Assembly: GCF_901709675.1 (NCBI RefSeq)
Contig: NC_051105.1
Coordinates: 1 to 64,000 of the forward strand
DNA: 64,000 nt
Origin: Syngnathus acus
Lineage: Eukaryota; Chordata; Actinopteri; Syngnathiformes; Syngnathidae
Direction: 5' to 3'
Shown piece after piece: positions 22,289 through 32,100 of the stretch. A program made the translations under genes and the position numbers. Each line of letters opens with the position of its first letter. The first letter of the stretch is position 1. The notes under the pieces are model-generated. The model saw nothing but the letters and a program-made list of their open reading frames with translations. It was not told where the DNA came from and ran no database searches.

Positions 22289-23335
22289 CACAATGAGTTG
22301 TATTTACCGTGTACGCTCTAGACGGTCCAGTTGCAAGCAGAAAATAAAGATATTTCTGTTGATAATCGTCGTGTTTGTATCCGCTGTCTCGCTCACGGCA
22401 ATCCGCGCCCACAGATTTGAATCTTGGCGGGATTTCCGCCAATTGACGTCATTCCCGCGGCACATGACTGCGACGTAATACCCGCTTATCTGAAACGGTA
22501 AAGTTAAAAGTAGAGTTAAATAAAGTTTTCTTTTTTAATCAACGCAATAATTTACAACCGTTGACCAGAAAGAATCGTCGAAATTCGGTGTCTGTGGCTG
22601 GAAGCAGACGCCGAGTTCGACGTCCCCCCCCCAAACGCCACACTCACTCGCTTTTCAGGGCTACAAAAGTACTTCTTTTTAAAAACAATGAGTTGTATTT
22701 ACCGTGTACGCTCTAGACGGTCCAGTTGCAAGCAGAAAATAAAGATATTTCTGTTGATAATCGTCGTGTTTGTATCCGCTGTCTCGCTCACGGCAATCCG
22801 CGCCCACAGATTTGAATCTTGGCGGGATTTCCGCCAATTGACGTCATTCCCGCGGCACATGACTGCGACGTGATACCCGCTTATCTGAAACGGTAAAGTT
22901 AAAAGTAGAGTTAAATAAAGTTTTCTTTTTTAATCAACGCAATAATTTACAACCGTTGACCAGAAAGAATCGTCGAAATTCGGTGTCTGTGGCTGGAAGC
23001 AGACGCCGAGTTCGACGTCCCCCCCCCCCCCCCCCCCCCAAACGCCACACTCACTCGCTTTTCAGGGCTACAAAAGTACTTCTTTTTAAAAACAATGAGT
23101 TGTATTTACCGTGTACGCTCTAGACGGTCCAGTTGCAAGCAGAAAATAAAAATATTTCTCATGTTAGTCGTCGTGTTACTATCCGCTGTGTCTCGTTCGC
23201 CGCCATCGCAGGTTTCCCGCCCATCGACGTCACGTCCGCGTCACGTGACCACGACGTGGCAGACGTCATATAGCAACCGCTGTTTTGTTTAGTATACTTA
23301 CAGTTGTTATGCATTGACATAACGGTGCGCACTCA
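22289..23335 (+). repeat. Three tandem copies of a 395-407 bp unit carrying a small ORF
   Basis: Copies begin near 22289, 22684 and 23091. The first two differ by one substitution and a longer poly-C run; the third is diverged, and after about 23170 it resembles the CRE/E-box units that follow. Each contains an ORF of 60-65 codons (22293-22478, 22688-22873, 23095-23292) starting MSCIYRVRSRRSSCKQKIKI, then a hydrophobic stretch (FLLIIVVFVSAVS; FLMLVVVLLSAVS in copy 3). A basic N-terminus followed by a hydrophobic helix is the look of a type II membrane anchor, as in glycosyltransferases. No further exon was found, so this may be a duplicated first exon, a repeat, or chance. Function not recognised. 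Confidence 0.6.
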
Positions 23336-24330
23336 AAAAAGATTTAAATAAATTAAATAATTCTTCTTCCCACTCCCTTTTAAACAAATTAACTCTGCCC
23401 ACGGATTTGAATTTCGGCGGAAGTTCCGCCCATCGACGTCACGTCCGCGTCACGTGACCACGACGTGGCAGACGTCATATAGCAAAGGCTGTTTTGTTTA
23501 GTAGACTTTCAATTGACATGTGTTGACATAATGGAGCACTAGTTAGCATGTCCACCCCATAAGCATGACATTGCGTGTTCAACCCCCGTCTCAGCACTTT
23601 TTATTTTCTCCCTTGTCTGTATGTACAGGACTGTCTCAGAAAATTAGAATGTTGTGATAAAGTTCTTTATTTTCTGTAATGCAATTAAAAAAACAAAAAT
23701 GTCATACATACTGGATTCATTAAAAATCAACTGAAATATTGCAAGCCTTTGATTATTTTAATATTGCTAATTATGGCATAGAGCTTCAGAAAACTCAAAT
23801 ATCCTATCTCAAAATATTAGAATATTTCCTCAGACCAAGTAAAAAAAAGATTTAATGAATCTCGGCGGAAGTTCCGCCCACTGACGTCATGTTCGCGTCA
23901 CGTGACTGACGTGGCAGACGTCATATAGCAACCGCTGTTTTGTTTAGTAGACTTACAATTGGTATGCGTTGACATAATGGCGCACTGGTTAGCAGGTCCA
24001 CCTCTTAAGCATGATGTTGCGGGTTCGAAGCCTATCTCAGCACTTTTTCTTTTCTCCCTTGTCCATATGTATATACCTTAATATTCGAACAGCGTATCCA
24101 CTTTCTCCTTCCGTGTTGCGAGCCACACTCACGGATTTGAATGTTACGGAAGTTCCGCCCACTGACGTCATTTCTGCGTCACGACTCCAACGTGGAAATG
24201 ACGTCATAGAGCAACCGCTGTTATAGATAGTAAACTTGCAACGGTTTGCATAGATATACTGCCGCACTCGTTAACACGTCCGCCCCACATGCAAGATGTT
24301 GCGGGTTCGACACCAGTCCCAGGACATCAG
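23186..24330 (+). repeat. Four CRE/E-box units, three with tRNA-like (SINE-like) tails
   Basis: Units start near 23186, 23400, 23858 and 24128. Each has GGAAGTTCCGCCCA or a variant, TGACGTCA-like sites, CACGTG-type E-boxes (GCGTCACGTGAC), GACGTGG, GACGTCATA and a TTTTGTTTAGTA block. In units 2-4 a tRNA-like segment follows: GCACTGGTTAGCA (A-box-like) and GGTTCGAAGCC (B-box, 24022-24032 in unit 3; variants near 23575 and 24304). The pattern is that of a tRNA-derived SINE body behind a CREB/ATF- and USF-type promoter module. Unit 1 is the tail of the third copy of the preceding 395-bp repeat, so the two families are related. Confidence 0.65.
23630..23851. mobile_element. Dispersed fish repeat inserted between units 2 and 3
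   Basis: AT-rich stretch with two related halves: CAGAAAATTAGAATGTTGTG near 23638 and TCAAAATATTAGAATATTTC near 23808, and GATAAAGTTCTTTATTTTCT between. I recognise it as a repeat common in teleost genomes but cannot assign its class with certainty. It splits an otherwise regular series of CRE/tRNA-like units. Confidence 0.6.
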
Positions 24331-24792
24331 AATTATTTGTCTGTAGAATAAAAGTACACCTCTGCATAACATATTTGCATTAACATGTAACATGATATAA
24401 AAAGGAGAACATAGACCAACTTGCAGTAAACAACAATTTCAATGATTCATTTCGCTCCCCTAATTTTCATCCCTGTCAGGGGCAGAGCTCGGTGGTGGCC
24501 AGGTGTGGCCTTGGACACTGTCCAAATGGAGACAACGGTTGAGTAAATTATCTTTCTTTCTATACGGCACCATCAAACGGACTTGACAGCTTACCATTTG
24601 TACTGGAATGCTTTAGCGAGGTGCCCCCCTGGCCACTGTCTCGGCATTCACCCTCAGAGGTCCCGGGAGTCGCTAGACACTGCTGAAGAATTTGTTTAGC
24701 GATCGGTCACGCCATGTTGCCGCTTCCAGTTTGCTGTGTGAAACCCCCGCCCCTACCCTCCCCTACATGCACATGTGGGGAAAAAACAGTCA
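24331..24792. other. Unassigned spacer between repeats and ttn 3' end
   Basis: I see no gene, repeat family or clear regulatory site here. The region includes the short inverted word CCTGTCAGGGGCAG near 24470 and a few GC-rich pieces. I looked on the minus strand for a missing titin terminal Ig exon (W and D-x-G-x-Y-x pattern between splice signals) and saw none. Confidence 0.5.
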
Positions 24793-25690
24793 AGATGTGG
24801 TGCTGAAATCATGCTTTATTAGAACAAAAACAATAAAACACCCAAGGAGGACAAATGAAACAAAACAAGGTTTGCCACAGCAGATGGAGTCAGCGTGGCA
24901 AATAAGTCAATACTTGACTACAAGCTACAATACACACAACACACTCATGAGCAATCCTCCAAGGGATTTGGCGTTGCTTCTGCACAGCAGAGTCCACTTG
25001 GACCTTCTTTGGCAGTAAGGAGACGTTCCAAAGGAGCGTCCAGTGCAAGAAGCAGCGCCCCTACGTCAAAGGGGAGAGCACAGGCCACTTGCGCTCTCGG
25101 CCGGTCATCAAATCAATTGGTGGTACGACGCAGTCGGTCCGAGCGTGAGACGTCGTCACGCCGCTCGCGCGAGGGTGACGCCGGCGGCGCTCGGGGTCTT
25201 ACGTTCGCCAGAAATCAGAAAGGCGACACGTGTCCAAAACATCAAGGTTTCTTTTTTGTGTCGAGTTAACTTCAACAGGGAGACGCTCTACCTGCCGAGG
25301 AAATCTTAGACGTCAACATAGCGTTGAGGCGCAGCATTTTAGTTTCTGCTTTTAACAGGGTATTCGTTCCGCACGGGACTTTCTCCTGTTCAAGCGCATT
25401 TGCTTTCGTTCCTTCGCTTCATATTCTTGTCATAAATAACAATGCATACATTCCCCATAACCGTCACATCCGGCTATATACATTATGTACATGTCACTGC
25501 CAAAGTGTCATCGCATCTGAAAACAATTGGAGACTTGAGTTGGGCAATCACTGAATGTCAAGTTTGGTACAAAAAAAAAGAAAGAGTTCCTATTTACAAG
25601 AAGATAAATTGGTGTCAATTCTTGTTGATTAATCATGAAACAAACCATTGCCAGTGAGGAAAATTGGGGGCGGGAGGGGGGTGGCGGGTG
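24793..25690 (-). other. ttn: Presumed ttn 3' UTR
   Basis: Runs from the stop codon at 25691-25693 to a likely poly(A) site just past the AATAAA on the minus strand at 24815-24820. Length about 0.9 kb. It has no long reading frame on the minus strand and no domain I recognise. The 3' end is inferred from the first good poly(A) signal. Confidence 0.5.
24815..24820 (-). terminator. ttn: Likely poly(A) signal of ttn
   Basis: TTTATT on the plus strand, AATAAA on the minus strand, about 870 bases after the stop codon, followed by CATGATTTCA and a GT-containing stretch (GTGCATGTAG) that could serve as downstream element. Confidence 0.5.
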
Positions 25691-25863
25691 TTATATACCG
25701 AACGAGGAGGAGGTTTCGTCACGCGATTGAGCGTACGTGTGCACAATTTGACAGCTCGTCTCAGATGAACTCTCCGTGGAGCTGAAAGACGCTGATGTCA
25801 CACGAACCGAAGAGGCCGAGAAATCTTCCGATTGTTCCGCACTTATCATTCTTTGTGCATCAG
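25691..25863 (-). CDS. ttn: ttn window exon 35: Ser-rich tail and stop
   Basis: 57 codons from TTGCAG|CT to TAA at 25691-25693. The peptide (DAQRMISAEQSEDFSASSVR, TSASFSSTESSSETS ...) resembles the Ser-rich insertion that precedes M10 in mammalian titin (is7 exon). Ends GlyIleStop with no M10 Ig domain. The last codons contain G|GTATAT, which could also act as a splice donor to a further exon, but I found no M10-like exon downstream in the window. So either the protein truly ends here, or the M10 exon is lost or displaced. Confidence 0.7.
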
Positions 25864-26098
25864 CTGCAAGAAAGCAAGGAACACGTATGCATTAGTCTTT
25901 TGAAGAGCTTGCTCGCAGCATCGTTTGAGTAACAATGACTTACTGATGACATTAAGGGAGGATGTGGCAGAGCACTGGCCAAGCTGGTTTTTGGCCTTGA
26001 TAGTGTATTTGCCGCTGTCTGCCAGTGTTGCTTCACCAATCTCCAGTGTGTACATACTGTTGGTCCAGGTCATTTTGACGTTGGACGTGGCTGACAGC

Positions 26099-26169
<71 letters not shown>

Positions 26170-29100
26170 AGAGAGCAAGAAGCGTGACGTGATGATGGCT
26201 GTCAAAAGGGTTCAAACGGAGACAAAGTCAAGTCAAAGTCAAAGTCAAAGTCAGCTTTATTGTCAATCCCTTCATACGTCAAGACACACAAAGAAACCGA
26301 AATTCCGTTTCCTCCATCCCACGGTGACGAGACATACAAGTAGGCGACACAAAACAAAAACAAGTAGGCACAAACCATAAATAATAAATAAACCAAACAA
26401 AACCAAATACTCACAGTCAAGTTGTCTTTAAACCACTCCACGTCTGGGAAAGGCTCTCCCGCAACCTCGCAGGTGAATTTGACATTTTGTCCCTGGTCCA
26501 CATTTTGGGATCGGGGTTGCAACAGGAAGTGAGGTGGCGTCCCGCATTTGCGGTTCTCCGCGTCAACAGAAGGAGACTTTTTTCCCACAGTTGGTGACAT
26601 GACTCGCTTTGGTGATTTTATTTGATTGACAGATGGAGTCGGCGATTTTGCAGTGGGGGAATTTGAGGAGACCGGTGACTTTACTCTGACTTCCTTGACC
26701 GACGGAGGCGGGGATTTTGCAGCGGGTGACTTTGGCGAGAGTGGCGACTTGACCCTCAGAGGGGACTTGATTGGTTCAGGAGACTTGATTCTCTGTGGGG
26801 ATTTGAAAGGTTCGGGGGACTTGGCTTCAGGAGAGGTGACTCTGGGAGAGACCCCGACTTTCCGCTTGGACTCAGACTTGCGGATGGTTAGAGTAAAATA
26901 GGCTTCTTGTTTACCACCGGAATTTTCTACACTCAACGTGTAGCTTCCTGCATCAGACAACTGAACAAAAGAAATTTCCAGAGAGGAGCTGTACTGCGTA
27001 GAGACAATGTGGTGATGCTGAGAGGACCCCAGAGCTGCTCCCTCACGAAGCCACAATATAGAAGGTGCTGGGTCACCATCCACGTCGCAAGAGAATCTGG
27101 CTAGACCTCCCTCATCAACACTCAGAGACTGAGGTTTGGTCAGAATCTTTGCAGGGACCATGGCCTTGGCCTTTTCAACAACAGCGATATGTTTTGTCAC
27201 CACTTCAGACATAGTTTCCTTGACTGCTGCCACTGCTGAGATGTAGTACTTCTCTGTTTTGGCCATGTCTGGAAGTTGGGAATATGGCAGTTCCTCATCC
27301 CGGTGGGTGGCAGAGAAGGCAGCAAATTCTGCTGCCACGTCCAAAGTGGCACTGTCAGAAGCTTCTCCTTTGACGTTCCTGCAGACCACAGAGTATGTTC
27401 CCGCATCGTCACTGGCGCAGTTGTAGATCTGGAGAGTCAGAAGTCCACTCATGTTGCTCATGTGGTGTTTGCCGCTCGGTTGGATCTCTTTTCCGTTGTG
27501 GAACCACTTGACTCCGGGCTCCGGTTTTGCCTGGACATTCAGGGTGAAGCTGGTGTTGGAACCAAAGCCGACGCGGTGAGATCGCAAGCGGATGCTAATG
27601 CGAGGGATGTGGTCCAGACTGAAAGGAGAATCTGACGTTCTCTCCACAGATCTGCGCTCTGATCTGAGAGTCTGCTTTCTCTCCTCATACCTGGAGAGAA
27701 AATCCACTCTGGGCAAAATGGTCTCTTTTTGGACAGCCTTTTCGGAGGGAGGAGCCCTTATCTCTGGCTCAGGCGTGGAGAGCTTCTTCATGGGTTTAGG
27801 AATATATTTGGACGCAAAACATGTCAGATGCTCCGATTCGATGCCCTCTGAAGCTTTTGTGACAGCGATAACCGTTTCCTTTTTCAAACTTCGACTTTTC
27901 TCTTCAAACTCCATGCGCTGGAGTTCACTCTTGTAGGAGGAGATTCTCTGAGTGGTGGTGTGAGGTCGCAGCAAGTCCTGATCCTCTCTCTCCTCGTATA
28001 CCCTTTGCTTCTGCCTGGGAGCCTTGTATGTGGCTCTGTCATGGCGCTGCCGCAATTCCACAAAGCTTGGACCGGCCTCATATTTGGAAGGAATTCGGTA
28101 CGAATCGTACCGTTGAAGGGCTCCCGCCTCCTCCTCCTCGTCATCACGATAGACTCTCGCGGGTGATGAAGGGCGCAGCGACGACAGCTCAAAGCGGACA
28201 GGGCTGAGGCTTGGCGGTGAAGCCGAGTAACCGAGCTCCAGTTCCGCCTCCAAGCGAAGCCTCTCCTCTTCGGTGATCTTCATGGACAGATACTCCTTCG
28301 CCGGCAGTAGCAGCTCCTCATCAGACAGGTCGCCCAATGACCTTCTCCTGATCCTGCGGTAGACGTCTATCCCCGGTGAGACCGCACGGTGCCTCGACGA
28401 CGGCCTGACCGTCTCTAAATCATCCTGAGTCATGGACGGGATGCGCCACTTTGGCTTGTACTGGTCTTTGATCCTGACGGGCACCTCATAGAACTGCTCC
28501 CACCTGGAGAGACGAATACGTTTCATCCTCTTCTGCTTAATTTTCTCAATGGGCTCTGGGAATTCGTACTGATCTCTGAGCTTCTTGTACCACTTCATAT
28601 CCGAGAGTGGCTTGAAATGTTTGATTTCCACATCCTCTTCGAGAACAGCCGGGTTCACGACCCGCGGCGCGGGTACGTCGTACGGCATACGCAGTCTTTT
28701 CTCGTCGGCTCGCCTCTTTCGCTCCTCTTTTTCTTCCTGTATTTGGGCCTCGGACCTCTGGCTCTTTTTCGTCATCACGGCGGGTTTAAACATGGTTGCC
28801 GCTTCCCTGACGGCCTGCACTGCAGCCGGAGGTAACGGCAAGACAACGGTGTCTGACAAGATCTGATGCAACCGGACCTTTTTGTCCAATTCCTCCTTCT
28901 GAGACACACTTTGCTGCTCCTTCTGGCTGCTCTCGTAATCTTTCTTTACATGAGCGACACGGTCCACTTTCAGTGTTGCCTGACAACTGGCAGATCCAGC
29001 AGAATTGGTCGCGGTCACTCTGTATACGCCAGAGTCTTCGGGGAGTGTGTCTCTCACATGAAGAATGAAATAATCCAAACCTTCGTGGACCAGCTCGATA

Positions 29101-32100
29101 GATGGCCCAAAGGCTATGGGCACGCCATCCTTTTCCCACTTCAGTGCAGGGTGTCCTGAAACTCTGATTTCAAAACGAACATTCTGGCCCTCTCTGCACT
29201 CCACATTGGCGAGCAGACGTTTGAACATGGGCCTTAGAGTGAGGTCGGCTGGTTTTGGTCGCGGGACCACGGTCAGACGGGCCTTGCAGCTGTCGTCGCC
29301 ATACCTGTTGCGGGCCACAACGCTATATTCAGCATCGTCGTCGTCTTCGACTCTGTGGATAATTAGCTGGTACAGGCCCGTGTCACTGATGAAGGTATAC
29401 TTTTTGTCATCCTCTCCAGGGACCAGCTTTTGTCCGGATTTGTGCCACGTGACACGGGGCTCAGGGTGAACGGTGATGGTCACACCAAAGCGCACATCCT
29501 CTCCAACGTATGCGGTGTGATTAACGAGGGGAAGTGTGAACTCGGGCGGCTTCTGAAGCATTCTGGCGGTGTCGATTCGACGCTTTGTCCTCTTGATCAC
29601 GCGAGCAGTGAAGAAGTCACGGTATGACCTGACGCCGTTGACAAAGAGCTCTGCGTAGGCACTGTCCTCACCGTAATCATTCACAACCTTGCATCTATAC
29701 GTGCCGTCGTCAGCTCCGGTCACCTTGGCGATCGTGATCGTCGCCAGGCCGTCCTCATAATCAATTTGGTACTTGTCGCTAGCTTCCAACTGCCTGACGC
29801 CACAATACCAAGTGACTTCAGTGGTGCTGTCGTAGTTGTCAATATTGCAGATGAACTTGACGCTGTCGCACTCGCTGGCCACCAAGTGTCCGACCTGGCC
29901 TCCAACCGGTCCGTGTTCAAACGGGGCAATTTTCACCTTTGCGACTAACACGCCACGCTGGGACCGAATCGATCCGCCGCTGGCCACGCGGGCTGCAGAC
30001 ACCACAGTGCTCCATTCTTTCTTCACCATTGCCTGGTAGTACCTCTTGTGTCTGCCGCTCTGGACGGTCCTGGTGCTCAGATTTTCCGCAGGAGCAGATA
30101 GCCATGGATGTGCCAGCGCCTCGGCAGCAGTCATACGGTGCTTGCGCTCCTTCGTCATTAAGCGGTCGGTGAAGTCTAGGGCTTCGACGCTAACGTGCTT
30201 GAAGGATTCATCGTCGTAGCCGTAGGCTGCGTTTGAAATGTTGTCGATCATCTGCTGGTTGGTTTCGGCCGTGAATGGATTGAGTCCGCAGAGGAGCACA
30301 TAGGACAGGACGCCGACGGACCACATGTCAGTCACGGTGCTCACCATGTCGCACTGATGGATCTCTGGGGCAGCGTACTCTGCAGTGGTGTACTGGATCT
30401 TGATTTGGTCTCCGGGCGTCAGGTGTCTGCACTGGCCCATCTCAATGATTTTGACGTTTGAGCCGGTTCTTGTCGTGTACACAATGTTCTCAGGTTTGAT
30501 GTCAAAATGTCCGTAGCTCTGACTGTGCAGAAACTCTAGGGCTGAGCAGATCTGCCGAATGTAATTGGCAATCTCTCGCTCGTTGAGCTCAAACTCTGCC
30601 GTGTTGAGACGCTCAAAGATGTCAACGCCTGAGATGAAGTCATAGATCATGACCAGCTCCTCGGGGCTATCGAACGACTCGTGCAGAAGGAGGAAGTTTG
30701 TGTGCTTAGCCAGATTCAGTGTGGCTATCTCCTTCTTAACAATTGTCTGATCTGCACCCCTGACTTTGACAAATTTAGCCATGTAGGTCTTCTTCGAGCT
30801 GATGTTTACGCAGCGGTGGACGATGCCAAATTGACCTCTTCCTAGTTCTTCTGCAATAGTGAATTTGTTATGCAGATTCTTTGCGTCAGAGTGTCGGGCT
30901 TTGCTTTTGGAAACGCAGCCCGTATCGTCGACCTCCGTGTCGTACAGGAGAACTCTTGATTTGTCCTCTTTTGTCATGATGGGTCCGCTGGACTCAGATG
31001 GTGCACTCTGTCCAAACCTGTTCTCAGCAATGACTCTAAACTGATAGCTTGTTCCTCCAAATAGATCGGTAACAGTGTAGCGGGCATCACGAGATTGAGC
31101 GACACGCTCCCATCGTTCGGCTGTGGTCGGGCACTTTTCAATAATATAACTGATAACCTTGCTTCCTCCGTCATTTGCTGGGGCAACCCAGTTGAGTGCG
31201 ACAGAGTCTCGAGAGACATCGCTGGCTTTAATACCCCGTGGAGGATCAGGGACATCTGCCACATCCAGCTCAACCGTCTGCTGATCAATTCCAAATCTGT
31301 TTTTGGCACAGACAATATAGAATCCCGCATCCTTCTTCTCGACGCCGTTGGGGAACACCAAAGATGTGAACGATCGCGTGACAATGACCTGGTAGTGGCC
31401 ATTGCTGTCAATAAGATCTTGTCCCTTCTGCCATGTAATGACAGGATCTGGCTTGCCACCAAATGGTATCTTAACATTGACCATTTCTCCACGCAGGGCA
31501 GGAATTGCTTCTTTGTCCTTCAGGTTCTTGGGAAGGTGGATCTTTGCAGGAACTGATGACAGAGACAAACATGACATTGTTAACAGAACAACCGTTGTGA
31601 AAAGTTGTATGCACTGTGCCGCGCCGCGTACACTATTTCCTTACTTTCAACATCCAGAGAGACGGTAGCACAGATGGAACCTCCTTGGTTGGTGGCCCTG
31701 ATCTGGTACACGGTCGAGTCTTCCTCATCCGCTTCGGTGACGACCAGTTGGTGGTAACCTCCCTTGAATTCTTGAATCTTGATCTTCTTTCCGTCTGAAT
31801 GGACCTCCTTTCCTCGTCTGAACCACTTGATCACTGGTTTTGGCTGACCTGTGATCTTGCAGACGAGTGTGGCATTGCTCTTGTGTTTGACACTCATGTT
31901 CCTCAATTCCTCCTTGAATGCAGGCGCTCGGACATCGACGGCTGTGGCGGGAACGATGGAAGGACTTTCCTCACTATAGTCACTTTGTCCTCCGAGGTTC
32001 TCGCACTTCACCCGGAATAGATGTTCTATGCCCTCTGACAAGGATTTGACAGAGAAGACTGTCTGCTTGATCTCATCTGTAGTCACGGGCATCCATTCAC

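Noticed and set aside
24692-25309. Plus-strand ORFs of 88 to 124 codons
   Set aside because: Opposite to the presumed ttn 3' UTR, without domain or splice context; frames overlap each other.
24331-25690. Possible M10 Ig exon downstream of the stop
   Set aside because: Looked for Trp and D-x-G-x-Y patterns with flanking splice sites on the minus strand by eye and found none; a profile search would be decisive.
25925-26380. 151-codon ORF rich in Glu-Arg
   Set aside because: Translation of the GA microsatellite and of the LINE tail on the strand opposite to ttn.
26202-26400. C-terminal extension of the large titin exon reading into SIWFCLVYLLF
   Set aside because: This is intron: a consensus donor (ACT|GTGAGT) stands at 26414, and joining to 26097 restores the M9 domain.
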